A stretch of DNA of 53,101 nucleotides from Cloacimonetes bacterium UBA5284 (GCA_002410505.1 DHSO01000011.1:29794-82894), one strand, 5' to 3'; counted from the first letter of the stretch, positions 11,256 to 20,197 are shown. Notes: generated by a model from the sequence alone, not told the origin. A program made the numbers and translations.

Positions 11256-11477
11256 ATGCATGCTATTACAGTTAGTACAGCTATCGGGGCAAAGACCTTG
11301 TTTCGGAAGCAGGCTATCATGCAGCTGAGAGCCGGGATGAACATGGATCTATGTCCGGTAGATCAGTGTCTTTCTTATGATACTTGTGACGGCGCCAGAT
11401 ATCTTGCACCCGAATACTCAATAATGCCGGACAAGAAAATGCTTGACTTGAAAGACAAGTTCAGGATTTTTACATAA
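11256..11477 (+). CDS. Possible small protein, 73 residues
   Basis: An open frame with ATG at 11256 and a reasonable ribosome-binding site (GAGAGG at 11241-11246). A GTG at 11232 could extend it by eight codons. The peptide contains three cysteines (LCPVDQCLSYDTC) and no signal or membrane segment. No family is recognised. It may be a real small gene or merely the leader of the SLBB gene. Confidence 0.28.
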   Translation: MHAITVSTAIGAKTLFRKQAIMQLRAGMNMDLCPVDQCLSYDTCDGARYLAPEYSIMPDKKMLDLKDKFRIFT

Positions 11478-11495
11478 AATGCAAAAGAGGAAAAT

Positions 11496-11978
11496 GTGAA
11501 GAAGATTCTGTTTGCGATCCTATTGATCTGCATTGGTTTAGCTCTATTTGGCCAGACCACCACGACCTTTACACCACCGAGTAATATCTCGGCATATACT
11601 TTCGATGGCAGTCGAAGTGGGGTGGAAAAATTGAAGATGAACACCTACATTTTGGGTCAGGTGGCAAAACCGGGACTCTATGTTGTGCCGGACGACACTG
11701 ATTTTCTTACTCTTCTTGCTCTGGCTGGTGGACCCAGGGAAGATGCCAAGCTATCTAAGATTCGGATAGTGCGTCCCAGCGAAGAAGGCGAAAAAGTGGT
11801 TTGGGTTAATTTTAAGGAATACCTGGAATCTGGGGATCCGGCCCTGATTCCCGAAATGAAGCCCGGTGATACCATCGTGGTTTCGGGAACAATATTCTAT
11901 GCGTTCTCTCGAGTGGCAGATTTTCTTTCGAAAGTGGCAATCACTCTCAGTGTGTACAATCTTGTTACCGGATTATAA
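11496..11978 (+). CDS. SLBB-domain polysaccharide export protein
   Basis: The 160-residue protein has a signal peptide (about residues 1-20, ending near FGQ) and one SLBB-type domain at ~50-130: YILGQVAKPGLYVVPDDTDF, LALAGGPRED and MKPGDTIVVSG. This is the soluble ligand-binding beta-grasp repeat found in Wza/BexD-type export proteins. It is much shorter than Wza (~360 residues) and lacks an obvious Poly_export domain, so it is a minimal version. The C-terminus is hydrophobic (SKVAITLSVYNLVTGL). The start is GTG with AGAGG five bases upstream; the nearby ATG is immediately followed by TGA. It precedes the BY-kinase gene by 19 nt, the usual pairing for exopolysaccharide or capsule export. Confidence 0.84.
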   Translation: MKKILFAILLICIGLALFGQTTTTFTPPSNISAYTFDGSRSGVEKLKMNTYILGQVAKPGLYVVPDDTDFLTLLALAGGPREDAKLSKIRIVRPSEEGEKVVWVNFKEYLESGDPALIPEMKPGDTIVVSGTIFYAFSRVADFLSKVAITLSVYNLVTGL

Positions 11979-11997
11979 ACTCTTAAGGAAGGCATAA

Positions 11998-14286
11998 GTG
12001 GAAAATCAATATCAAAACCAACAGCCCTTACAGGATGAAATAAAGCTCTCGGATTATGTGCGGATAGTACTGCAATATCGCTATCTGATCGTTCTTGTAT
12101 TTATACTGGTGATGGCGGCTACTATCATTTATACTGCCCGGCAAGACAAGATCTATTCAGCTTCTTCACGTATCATGCTGGAAGACCAAAATCAGGGCGC
12201 GGAATTCCTCTTTATGGGTGCTCCCGGAATGGGGAAAAACAGCATCAACAATCAGATCGAGATCATAAAAAGCCGTCCCACGCTCACACTGGCATGGGAG
12301 ATTATGAAAAAGTATCCCGATTGGGATCTTTTTCCGATTGCTTCCCACGAGAATCCAGCTGGAGCGCTGGGGAAAGTAAAGGTGGAATCAAAACGCGAAA
12401 CAGATCTACTCACAATCTCAATAGAATCAACCAGTCCCACAGAAGCACAAGCGGCGGTGAATGCCATTGCCGAAGCTATCCAGCAGCAAAATACTCAATT
12501 TGCCCGCTTGGAATATACCACGATCCGGGAATTCCTGGAGACTCAGTTGGACGCCATCAGCAGGCGCTTGCAAGCTTCCGAAAATGATTTGAGAGAGTTT
12601 AAGAACTTAAATCGCCTCACAGAATTGACCGCCGAAACAACAAAACTGATCGAACAGTCATCCGAACTCGAAGCCGAGCTTGAAGCCTCACTCACGGATA
12701 TGGCCGTGAAAGCCAAGAGTTTGGACCTGCTTACCAAACAATTGCGCGATCAGGATTCTCTTTTGGTTGATATCGACAATATGATCAAGACTCCCTATAT
12801 CACAGAACTGCGTAAGCAAGTAGTGGAAACACAGGCGCTCATCACAAAACTGCTAACCAAAAATGAGTATCCTCTGGATCATCCACAGATCTTGCTTTTA
12901 AACCGAGAGCTGGAAAATACCCGGGCAAACCTCGATAGGGAAATTCGTAAATTGGTAAGTGTGTCCGTCTCTGCCGATCCACTTTCCACCAGAAGTGATC
13001 TGGTTAATCGACTGATCCAGGCTAATGTGGATTTGGAATTGGCCCGCACCAGAGTGGACGGTCTTGGACAAACCAAAGAGATGTATGAACAGCGCATTAT
13101 CTCTCTGCCAAATACCGAGCTTGAATTGGCGCGCCTATCTCGCAATATGATGCTGGACAGCAAGATACACGGCATAATGATGGAGAAATATGAGGATGCC
13201 AAGATAGCCGAGCAGGCCAAAGTAGGCAACATTCGCATTATCGATTATGCTACGCGCCCACAAATACCTATCAAACCCAGGGTACCAATGAATATTCTGG
13301 TCGGAATCATTTTGGGACTCGGTCTGGGCGTAGGTGCTGCTTTCCTGGTGCATTCTCTGGATACGAAATTGCGTACTCTGGAAGATATGGAAAGCTATGT
13401 ACGCTTGCCAATCGTTGGTACAATTCCGGTGATTCGCGAAGCCGAAAGCAAATTGGCAGAGTTTAACGATATGATCGAAAAAAGCGAGGGTGAAGCCAGA
13501 GCGCAGCTGGCGAAATCAATGCATTTTGTAATGCAACAATTGGTTTCGCACTATGCTCCCAAATCCCCAATCGCGGAAGCATATCGTACCTTGCGTACAA
13601 ACATCCTGTCCCGCAAAGCTGAGGGCAGCGTTACACTGCTGGTTACCTCCTCCGGACCCAAAGAAGGTAAATCTACCTCTATAGCAAACCTTGCCATTAC
13701 TTTGGCCCAGATGAACGCGCGGGTTGTGTTGGTAGATATGGATATGCGACGTCCCACTGTTCACACCAGGTTCAATCTGGACAAGGAAAATGGCTCGAGC
13801 GACTATCTGATCGAAAGTGACCTGAGGGTGGAGCAGATAGTAAAGGAATCTGGAATCCCGAATTTGGATATTATCACCAGCGGATTTGTGCCGCCCAATC
13901 CTTCAGAATTGATCGCATCAAACCGCTTTGATAAGATGATCAAAGAACTGAAATCACTATACGACTACATCCTTTTTGACACACCGCCCGTGATCGCGGT
14001 TACAGACGCGCTGATCCTTACCAAGAAAGTAGATATGACCTTTGTGGTAGTGCGCTGTGGTTTTACCGATAAAGGTATCATCAAGCGTACTAAAGAACTG
14101 ATGGAAAACATCGATGCCAGGATAGACGGAATCATTGTAAACGGCATCTATGTCCAAAAGTATTACAACAAGCAGAACTACTACTATTATTACTACTATT
14201 ATTACTATTACTATGGTGATGAGGTACCCAAAAAACAACGGAAGAATGTTAACCGCTTCTTACGCAAAAATAAATCTATTTCTTGA
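11998..14286 (+). CDS. Wzz/Wzc-type polysaccharide co-polymerase and BY-kinase with polytyrosine tail
   Basis: Inner-membrane protein of 762 residues controlling polysaccharide chain length and export. It has a Wzz domain with a first membrane helix near 28-46, a long periplasmic coiled-coil region (about 150-420), a second helix near 431-454, and a cytoplasmic tyrosine autokinase. The kinase has Walker A GPKEGKST (553-560), Walker A' VVLVDMDMRRP, and Walker B ILFDTPP with Asp661. The tail contains Y722-Y723 and an unbroken run of 12 tyrosines (728-739), the expected autophosphorylation cluster in extreme form. The start is GTG with AAGGAAGG upstream. The 3' end overlaps ispE by 41 nt. No glycosyltransferases or Wzy are in the window. 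Confidence 0.92.
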   Translation: MENQYQNQQPLQDEIKLSDYVRIVLQYRYLIVLVFILVMAATIIYTARQDKIYSASSRIMLEDQNQGAEFLFMGAPGMGKNSINNQIEIIKSRPTLTLAWEIMKKYPDWDLFPIASHENPAGALGKVKVESKRETDLLTISIESTSPTEAQAAVNAIAEAIQQQNTQFARLEYTTIREFLETQLDAISRRLQASENDLREFKNLNRLTELTAETTKLIEQSSELEAELEASLTDMAVKAKSLDLLTKQLRDQDSLLVDIDNMIKTPYITELRKQVVETQALITKLLTKNEYPLDHPQILLLNRELENTRANLDREIRKLVSVSVSADPLSTRSDLVNRLIQANVDLELARTRVDGLGQTKEMYEQRIISLPNTELELARLSRNMMLDSKIHGIMMEKYEDAKIAEQAKVGNIRIIDYATRPQIPIKPRVPMNILVGIILGLGLGVGAAFLVHSLDTKLRTLEDMESYVRLPIVGTIPVIREAESKLAEFNDMIEKSEGEARAQLAKSMHFVMQQLVSHYAPKSPIAEAYRTLRTNILSRKAEGSVTLLVTSSGPKEGKSTSIANLAITLAQMNARVVLVDMDMRRPTVHTRFNLDKENGSSDYLIESDLRVEQIVKESGIPNLDIITSGFVPPNPSELIASNRFDKMIKELKSLYDYILFDTPPVIAVTDALILTKKVDMTFVVVRCGFTDKGIIKRTKELMENIDARIDGIIVNGIYVQKYYNKQNYYYYYYYYYYYYGDEVPKKQRKNVNRFLRKNKSIS
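14179..14214 (+). repeat. Tyrosine-codon microsatellite
   Basis: Twelve consecutive Tyr codons in the regular order TAC TAC TAT TAT (twice), then TAC TAT (twice). It forms a 12-bp and 6-bp period repeat in the kinase tail. Slippage by whole units would change tyrosine number without a frameshift. Confidence 0.9.
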
Positions 14287-15091
14287 GCTACTGGGACGCC
14301 TTCCCGGTAACTATCATCGGGTCAATACTGTACTAAGCAGTATTGACCTTTTTGACAGTATTAAATATGTTTTGACAAAAAGTGGGGACATAATAGTTTG
14401 GTCCTCCGTTGCCGAACTTAACGGTCAAGACAATCTCATCTACCGAATTGCCAAGTATTTAAAACAGGAATACAAGGTGAGAGACGGAGTGGAAATTCAC
14501 TTGGATAAGAGGATTCCTATTGCCGCCGGGTTGGGAGGTGGGAGCTCAAATGCTGCAAATGCCATTGAGTCTCTTGATCAGCTTTGGCAATTGAATCTGG
14601 ATCTGTCTGTGAAAGAGCGGATTGCTGCAATGTATGGCAGCGATATCAACTTCTTTTTGCATGGCGGAACTGCCCTTGGTGAAAACAGAGGTGAAAGGAT
14701 ATCCCCAATGGATGATATCAAGATCGATAACATTCTTTTGGTGAATCCCGGCATAGCAATCTCAGCCGGTACTGCTTATGGCGCTGTGGAACTCCCGGTT
14801 CCCGGTGAGGCAAAGCTGTTTGATCCCCTTCACCCTGTCGCTACGATGTTTAACAGACTTGAACCCGCCGTGCGCAAGCTGTATCCCGAAGTGGATCGTT
14901 TGTTGTCCGAGTTACATGACTTTGGCGCGCGAAAGACTATGCTTAGCGGTAGCGGTTCTACCTGTTTTGGAATATTTGAAGACGCAAAGACGGCTGAACT
15001 ATGCGCGGCCAACTATGCAAAAAAGGGTTATTTTACCCACATAACCAATACTATAACGCGAAGAGAGTACCAAAGATGTTTTCAAAGTTAA
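14246..15091 (+). CDS. ispE: 4-diphosphocytidyl-2-C-methyl-D-erythritol kinase
   Basis: GHMP-family kinase of the MEP isoprenoid pathway; phosphorylates CDP-methylerythritol. The 281-residue protein begins TASYAKINLFLELLGR, carries the ATP loop PIAAGLGGGSSNAANAI, and ends with the LSGSGSTCFGIF motif. An upstream start at 14150 in the same frame would encode a threonine/isoleucine-rich stretch read out of frame from the tyrosine tail of the kinase. The ATG at 14246 gives the family N-terminus and is preferred. It overlaps the kinase gene by 41 nt and prs by 16 nt. Confidence 0.95.
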   Translation: MLTASYAKINLFLELLGRLPGNYHRVNTVLSSIDLFDSIKYVLTKSGDIIVWSSVAELNGQDNLIYRIAKYLKQEYKVRDGVEIHLDKRIPIAAGLGGGSSNAANAIESLDQLWQLNLDLSVKERIAAMYGSDINFFLHGGTALGENRGERISPMDDIKIDNILLVNPGIAISAGTAYGAVELPVPGEAKLFDPLHPVATMFNRLEPAVRKLYPEVDRLLSELHDFGARKTMLSGSGSTCFGIFEDAKTAELCAANYAKKGYFTHITNTITRREYQRCFQS

Positions 15092-16023
15092 AACTAATCA
15101 CGGGCAATGCGAACTTACCCCTGGCGGAGGAAGTAGCAAGACATGCAGGAATTCCTTTGGGCGATATCGATTTGTTCAAGTTTTCGAACGACGAATCCTT
15201 CGTGAAAATCAATGACAATGTTCGGGGCGCAGATGTCTTTGTGATCCAGCCGACCAGCTATCCCGTAAACGATAACTTGATGGATCTGTTGATCATTATA
15301 GACGCCCTGAAGAGAGCCAGCGCACAAAGAATCAATTGTGTGATTCCCTATTACGCTTACGCTCGCAGCGATAAGAAAGACCAGCCCAGAGTGCCGATTA
15401 CGGCAAAACTGGTGGCAGACCTCATCACTGTGGCAGGGGCTGACCGGGTGGTCACGGTGGATTTACATGCCGATCAGATCCAGGGATTTTTCAATATACC
15501 CGTGGATCATCTCTATGCCATTCCATCTTTTGCCCGCTATTTCAAGAGCATCATGCAGATGGAAGACATTGTGGTGGTATCTCCGGATTCTGGAGGTGCA
15601 AACCGGGCACGCGCATTGGCCAAAAGGCTCAATTGCGGTCTTGCCATCGGTGATAAGCGCCGTAGTGGGAACAACGACCAAACTGAGCTTTTGAATATAA
15701 TCGGGGACGTCGCCGGCAAGACGGCGATTCTCTACGACGACATCATCGATACCGGAGGCAGCCTGATCAAGGTGGCAAAGGCCCTGCAAGAGCAAGGTGC
15801 TAAAAAGATATTTGCAGCCTGTACTCATGGCGTGCTGTCCGGCAAAGCGATCAGCCTTATAGAGACCTCGCCCATTGAAAAACTTTTTGTAACCAATACG
15901 ATCAAGCTGGATGAACGAAAACGAAGCTGCCAGAAGATCGTGCAACTCTCCATCGCGGAAATGCTGGCCATAGCCATCAAGAAAATCCACATTGGAGAAT
16001 CTATCAGCCTGTTATTCAGATAG
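15076..16023 (+). CDS. prs: Ribose-phosphate pyrophosphokinase
   Basis: Makes PRPP from ribose 5-phosphate and ATP, feeding purine, pyrimidine, NAD, His and Trp synthesis. The protein has 315 residues with start ATG at 15076 (KLKLITGNANLPLAEEVA). Motifs include YYAYARSDKKDQPR, VTVDLHADQIQGFF and the PRPP loop YDDIIDTGG. A longer frame opens at 15001 inside ispE, but the extra 25 residues do not fit the family. AAGAGAG lies just before the start. It overlaps ispE by 16 nt; ispE-prs-rplY-pth is a common bacterial order. Confidence 0.96.
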   Translation: MFSKLKLITGNANLPLAEEVARHAGIPLGDIDLFKFSNDESFVKINDNVRGADVFVIQPTSYPVNDNLMDLLIIIDALKRASAQRINCVIPYYAYARSDKKDQPRVPITAKLVADLITVAGADRVVTVDLHADQIQGFFNIPVDHLYAIPSFARYFKSIMQMEDIVVVSPDSGGANRARALAKRLNCGLAIGDKRRSGNNDQTELLNIIGDVAGKTAILYDDIIDTGGSLIKVAKALQEQGAKKIFAACTHGVLSGKAISLIETSPIEKLFVTNTIKLDERKRSCQKIVQLSIAEMLAIAIKKIHIGESISLLFR

Positions 16024-16042
16024 TAAATAAATGGAGGAATAA

Positions 16043-16651
16043 ATGATATTTACTCTAAACGCAGAAACAAGAAACACCGTAAAGAAAAGCGACCTTACTC
16101 AGTTGCGTGCCGGCGGCATGATTCCCGCTGTTCTCTATGGTGGAGGAATGGAAGCGCAGAAGCTTTCCATAAATAGCAATGAATTCATGAAGTGCTACAA
16201 ACAGAGCTTTAAGGATCTGGCTTTTTACGAGCTTAATCTGGACGGTAATAAGTACCACACTATCTTGAAAGACAAGCAAATGCACCCTGTTCGTAGAGAC
16301 TTTTTGCATCTTGATTTCATGGTTGTGGATCCTGATAGCACCATCGAAGTCGATATTCCTGTAGCTTACACAGGCGAAGCCATTGGCATCAAAGAAGGCG
16401 GTTTCATGGATGTGATACAGCGTGCAGTAAAAGTGATTTGCAAGGCGAATGACGTGCCCGCAGGCTTGGAACTGGATGTACGTGAGATGAAGGTTGGCGA
16501 TGCCAGACATATCGGCGATCTTCCCAAGGGAACCTGGCAATACAAGGATGCGGATGACGTAACCTTGGTTGTAATCCACGCCAAAGCTACTGCTGAACCT
16601 GAAGCTGCTGTGACAGAAGAAGCTCCGGCTGAAGAAAGCGAAGAAGCCTAA
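16043..16651 (+). CDS. rplY: 50S ribosomal protein L25 (Ctc family)
   Basis: Binds 5S rRNA. The 202-residue protein has the two-domain Ctc/TL5 layout: an N-terminal L25 beta-barrel (residues ~5-90, with LRAGGMIPAVLYGGG and HLDFMVVD) and a C-terminal domain (~95-180, with VDIPVAYTGEAIGIKEGG and VGDARHIGDLP). A Glu/Ala-rich tail follows. The ribosome-binding site GGAGG precedes the ATG. pth follows after 8 nt, the usual pairing. Confidence 0.95.
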   Translation: MIFTLNAETRNTVKKSDLTQLRAGGMIPAVLYGGGMEAQKLSINSNEFMKCYKQSFKDLAFYELNLDGNKYHTILKDKQMHPVRRDFLHLDFMVVDPDSTIEVDIPVAYTGEAIGIKEGGFMDVIQRAVKVICKANDVPAGLELDVREMKVGDARHIGDLPKGTWQYKDADDVTLVVIHAKATAEPEAAVTEEAPAEESEEA

Positions 16652-16659
16652 AGAAAGTA

Positions 16660-17262
16660 ATGAAACTGATCCTGGCCTTGGGGAATCATCCCCCACGCTA
16701 CCAAAAGACCAGACACAATATTGGTTTTATCGCTTTGAACCGCTGGGCGCTGGAACATAGTTTGAGCTTTAGCCGTAGCGATTTATTCGATTATATTGTG
16801 TTCAGGCAGGCTGTGGCGATCAAACCCAGGACCTTCATGAATCTTACGGAACAGGCCCTCAAAGCAGCCTTATTACGCTGGAAGATCTCAGAGATTTTGG
16901 TCTTACACGACGATATCGAGCTGACTCCCACACAATTGCGTATTCGCAGTGGTGGAGGAGATGGCGGTCACAACGGGTTGAAATCCCTGTTCAACGTAAT
17001 GCCGCCCGATGACTTGAAGCGAATCAGGATAGGGATTGGGCGTTCCCCAAGCCTTCCGGCCGATAAATATGTTCTGGACGAATTCGCCGACGAAGAGCTT
17101 GCCGGCTACGACGAGAGTCTGAAACTGGTGTCCCGTTTCTTGGATACCTTTATAAGAGATGACTTCAACTCCATGTTGAATGATTACAGTAAATGGAAAA
17201 AATCCTATTCCGATGGCAAGACTGTCGGAATCAAAAGTCCAAAGGAGGAAAAGGATGATTAA
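16660..17262 (+). CDS. pth: Peptidyl-tRNA hydrolase
   Basis: Recycles peptidyl-tRNAs released from stalled ribosomes. The 200-residue protein has the expected family residues: Asn9 (LALGN), catalytic His19 in TRHNIGF, TFMN and the LHDD aspartate, then GGGDGGHNGLKS. The N-terminal loop reads GNHPPRY where most family members have GNPG, a small deviation. The 3' end overlaps rpsF by 8 nt; the rpsF Shine-Dalgarno lies inside the last codons of pth. Confidence 0.94.
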   Translation: MKLILALGNHPPRYQKTRHNIGFIALNRWALEHSLSFSRSDLFDYIVFRQAVAIKPRTFMNLTEQALKAALLRWKISEILVLHDDIELTPTQLRIRSGGGDGGHNGLKSLFNVMPPDDLKRIRIGIGRSPSLPADKYVLDEFADEELAGYDESLKLVSRFLDTFIRDDFNSMLNDYSKWKKSYSDGKTVGIKSPKEEKDD

Positions 17263-17548
17263 AGATTACGAACTCATGATGATTTTCTCTCCCAAACTTT
17301 CCGCTGAAAAGGCAGATGCAGCCAATGAGGCAGCTCTTACTATTCTGCGTGAAGCAGGTGCCGAGATCATCAAGACCGATGCTTGGGGAAAGCGCATGCT
17401 TGCCTATCCCATCGACAAGCATCTGGAAGCGTATTACTATGTGAACTACATGAAGATGGACAGCCTTGCTGTAAAAGCCATCAAACAGCAGTTCAACATC
17501 AATGAGAACGTAATTCGCCACATGTTCGTTGCACGTGACGAGAAATAA
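17255..17548 (+). CDS. rpsF: 30S ribosomal protein S6
   Basis: The 97-residue protein starts IKDYELMMIFSPKLS and contains WGKRMLAYPIDKHLEAYYYV, typical of S6. The ATG at 17255 follows a strong AAAGGAGGA (17241-17249). An upstream frame opening at 17180 inside pth is not the start. It heads the classical rpsF-ssb-rpsR-rplI cluster; S6 pairs with S18 in the small subunit platform. Confidence 0.96.
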   Translation: MIKDYELMMIFSPKLSAEKADAANEAALTILREAGAEIIKTDAWGKRMLAYPIDKHLEAYYYVNYMKMDSLAVKAIKQQFNINENVIRHMFVARDEK

Positions 17549-17557
17549 GGAGGAATT

Positions 17558-18004
17558 ATGGCAGACCTGAGATTACCAAGACTCAACAAGTTCATATGCA
17601 GTGGCCGTATAGCCAACGATCTGGAACTGAAGTTCACCCCAAAGGGAACTCCGGTTATCCGCATCACTCTGGCCTCAGACAGATCTTACAAAGACGAATC
17701 TGATCAATGGCAGACCGTAACCAGCTGGATCGATTGTGTTGCCTGGAGCAAAACTGCCGAGATGATAGCAAACACTGCCCACAAAGGTAGCGCGATCATC
17801 GTCGAAGGCCGGGTGGATACCAGAACCTGGACCGACCAGAACAACCAAAACCGCAAAAGCACCGAAGTAAACATCGACAGCGTGCACTTCCTGGAATGGC
17901 CGCCCCGCGATGGAGAAGCTCCGCAAAGCCATTCGGAAGCTCCCATGCCCAGCGAACAGCCGGCTTCCGCAAAGAATGCCACCAACGATGATGTACCATT
18001 TTAG
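17558..18004 (+). CDS. ssb: Single-stranded DNA-binding protein
   Basis: The 148-residue protein has an OB fold over residues ~8-110 (FICSGRIANDLELKFTPKG, WIDCVAWSKTAEM, GSAIIVEGRV). A disordered, Ser/Pro/Glu-rich linker follows, then the acidic tip DDVPF, which recruits replication and repair partners. AAGGAGGAATT precedes the ATG. Placement between rpsF and rpsR is conserved across many bacteria. Confidence 0.96.
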   Translation: MADLRLPRLNKFICSGRIANDLELKFTPKGTPVIRITLASDRSYKDESDQWQTVTSWIDCVAWSKTAEMIANTAHKGSAIIVEGRVDTRTWTDQNNQNRKSTEVNIDSVHFLEWPPRDGEAPQSHSEAPMPSEQPASAKNATNDDVPF

Positions 18005-18012
18005 GAGAAATA

Positions 18013-18249
18013 ATGAATTTCAGCGATAGAAAGAAAAAGTTCACCCGTCGTAAATACTGCAAGTTCTGTGCCAATCCTGATCTTGTAATAGATTACAAAA
18101 ACATCGATCTGATGCGCCAATACACTTCTGATGTAGGCAAGATCGAAGCTGCGCGTCTCACCGGTACTTGCGCGAAACACCAGCGTAAGCTCACCACAGA
18201 GATCAAACGCGCCCGCCAGATGGCTCTGATCTCTTACGTTGTAGAATAA
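18013..18249 (+). CDS. rpsR: 30S ribosomal protein S18
   Basis: The 78-residue basic protein contains RRKYCKFC, IDYKNIDLMRQY and the signature TGTCAKHQRKLTTEIKRAR. The CxxC pair near the N-terminus plus a later Cys and His suggest the zinc-type version of S18. The start follows AGGAGAAATA after ssb. Confidence 0.96.
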   Translation: MNFSDRKKKFTRRKYCKFCANPDLVIDYKNIDLMRQYTSDVGKIEAARLTGTCAKHQRKLTTEIKRARQMALISYVVE

Positions 18250-18261
18250 TACAAGAATAAG

Positions 18262-19098
18262 ATGTTTCTGTTACCCTTTCTGAGCGGAACTATGTCGCTG
18301 TTGAGTCCCTTTTTGGGGATGATACTGGTGATGTATTTCAGCGCCAAAGTACTGGGCCCGGCTCTGGTATCTCCCCAAAGAACTATCATTTTGTTCTTTG
18401 TGATGCCGATCCTGGTCTTGATGATAGACGGACGCCATGGGGACACTCCGCTGATTGCCTTTGACGCTATCTTTGGAGTGGGCCTGGTGGTATATGTCTT
18501 TCTGCTGACACTACGGCGCAATCAGGTGCTCAGCGAGGCTTTGCTGGCAGGGATTCTGGTGATAGTTGTCTATTCACTGGCCAGGATGTACATCTTTGGC
18601 GGAATCCTTAGCAATGCTTATCAGGAGGGGATGCAGATCATGAAGGAGCAGATGCCGGTTTTTTTGGATAATGAATACATGCAGTTTAGCACCCGGATGT
18701 GGGAGACCATGATGCCCGCATTTTGGGGTGTGGGGCAGATATTTGCCCTGCTGATAGGATATTTCATCTTTCACCGTACAATTCATATACCTTTTGTGCC
18801 TGGAGATGTGAAATTCACCGTGTTCTTCAATATCCTTATTCTGGCAGCGCTACCTCTGTACTTGTTTGAAGCTACAAAAGCCCTGTTTATAAACTCTCTG
18901 ATCCTGCTCTGTACAGTGCCCTTGATCCAGGGATTCTTCCTGGCATGGACTCATCTATCCAGAGTGGTATCGAACAATATTATCAAAAGCATAATCATGT
19001 TTGTATTGCTGATTTATGCTTTTATTCCACTCATTCTCATCGGTTTTGCCGATAGCTGGATGACTGGTAACAATACGCGTGGAGGAAACACCGCATGA
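18262..19098 (+). CDS. DUF2232 (YybS-like) multi-pass membrane protein
   Basis: The 278-residue hydrophobic protein has about seven to eight predicted membrane segments. Its position between rpsR and rplI and its overall pattern match the DUF2232/YybS family, often found beside these ribosomal genes. The function of the family is unknown; it resembles small-molecule transporters (ECF S-component-like fold). The stop overlaps the rplI start by 4 nt (ATGA). No strong Shine-Dalgarno is visible before its ATG. Confidence 0.78.
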   Translation: MFLLPFLSGTMSLLSPFLGMILVMYFSAKVLGPALVSPQRTIILFFVMPILVLMIDGRHGDTPLIAFDAIFGVGLVVYVFLLTLRRNQVLSEALLAGILVIVVYSLARMYIFGGILSNAYQEGMQIMKEQMPVFLDNEYMQFSTRMWETMMPAFWGVGQIFALLIGYFIFHRTIHIPFVPGDVKFTVFFNILILAALPLYLFEATKALFINSLILLCTVPLIQGFFLAWTHLSRVVSNNIIKSIIMFVLLIYAFIPLILIGFADSWMTGNNTRGGNTA

Positions 19099-19550
19099 AA
19101 GTAATCTTGCTCGAAAACATAGAAAAATTGGGCAATCAAGGCGAAGTAGTGAATGTAAAACGGGGATACGCCAGAAACTATCTAATCCCCAGAGATTTCG
19201 CGCTTTACGCCACCCCATACAACATGAAACGGCTGGGCAGCATCCAGGAAGAGCTGCAAGCCGCAGAAGAAAAAAAGATATCTGAATTAAAAAACCTTGC
19301 CGAAAAAATAGCTTCCATAAAACTGACATTTGACCGCAAAGTAGATGAGCAGGGAAGCATGTTCGGCTCAGTTTCGGAGAACGACATTGTTCACGCTCTG
19401 CAAGCAGAGGGAGTGGACATTCATCGTTCAGCGGTGCAAATGGAGCACCACACAAAGGAATTGGGAGAACACAGCGTCCATGTAAGACTGCACAAAGAGG
19501 TAGTCGCGGATCTGAGCTTTGTGGTTCAAGCAGAAACCGAAGCTGAATAA
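19095..19550 (+). CDS. rplI: 50S ribosomal protein L9
   Basis: The 151-residue protein begins with the L9 signature KVILLENIEKLGNQGEVVNV, then GYARNYLIPRDFA. A long connecting helix (about 45-80, rich in Glu and Lys) and a C-terminal domain with FGSVSENDI follow. GGAGGAAACACCGC precedes the ATG, which overlaps the upstream gene. Confidence 0.96.
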   Translation: MKVILLENIEKLGNQGEVVNVKRGYARNYLIPRDFALYATPYNMKRLGSIQEELQAAEEKKISELKNLAEKIASIKLTFDRKVDEQGSMFGSVSENDIVHALQAEGVDIHRSAVQMEHHTKELGEHSVHVRLHKEVVADLSFVVQAETEAE

Positions 19551-19568
19551 GATTTCCGGGAGGTTCCC

Positions 19569-20144
19569 ATGCATGATACATTATTCAAGATCAAGCAGAT
19601 AGCCGGATTGGTGATCTTCATCGCGGTTCTTTCCACGATGGGGATGATTACCGGGCGCCCTGTAATGATGCTTGCGTATGCTGCATTCTTTCTGTTGATA
19701 AGTGTAGTTGTGTATTTTAGTTTGAAAAACAACCAACGCCACTTTGAAGTGACGCAGCGTTCAAACAAAACCTTTAGAAGAGTATTGGCCGCGATATTGA
19801 TGGTTCTGGCGATAGTAGCACCACTTTTGATCGCTCTTAGAACCAGTGTGATCAATCTGCCAGAGAGTCTGAGTACCGGTGTCGTGGTTCCCATGATGCT
19901 TGGGCTCAGCATTCTGTTTATCATTATGGTTCTGGCAACCGTATTTCTGATAAACCGCAAAGGTACTACTCTGGCCAATCGGGCTGTCGGTTATATAGTA
20001 TTCATCATCGCCTCGATAATCCCCGGCGTGTTGATGTCCCGCGTGGACAGCACTACCATGGGTATCGGGTCGGTATACTATGTAGCAATGGCTGTGCTGA
20101 TACTGGCATACAATGCCTTTGGCCTGTATTTCAACCAAGAATAA
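19569..20144 (+). CDS. Hypothetical membrane protein, about six helices
   Basis: The 191-residue protein has hydrophobic segments near residues 12-30, 32-50, 73-92, 105-128, 140-158 and 168-186. A basic cytoplasmic stretch KNNQRHFEVTQRSNKTFRR lies between the second and third. GGGAGG stands before the ATG. It is the last gene before a hairpin terminator. No family is recognised. Confidence 0.7.
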   Translation: MHDTLFKIKQIAGLVIFIAVLSTMGMITGRPVMMLAYAAFFLLISVVVYFSLKNNQRHFEVTQRSNKTFRRVLAAILMVLAIVAPLLIALRTSVINLPESLSTGVVVPMMLGLSILFIIMVLATVFLINRKGTTLANRAVGYIVFIIASIIPGVLMSRVDSTTMGIGSVYYVAMAVLILAYNAFGLYFNQE

Positions 20145-20154
20145 TCTGATATAC

Positions 20155-20197
20155 AGCGGGAGTGAGTAACCATATTCTGGTATTACTCCCGCTTTCT
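20155..20197 (+). terminator. Rho-independent terminator after the ribosomal run
   Basis: A perfect 9-bp stem, AGCGGGAGT (20155-20163) with ACTCCCGCT (20185-20193), plus an inner ACCA/TGGT pairing closing a five-base loop. A T-rich but broken tail (TTCTATT) follows. It begins 11 nt after the stop at 20144. Confidence 0.65.
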
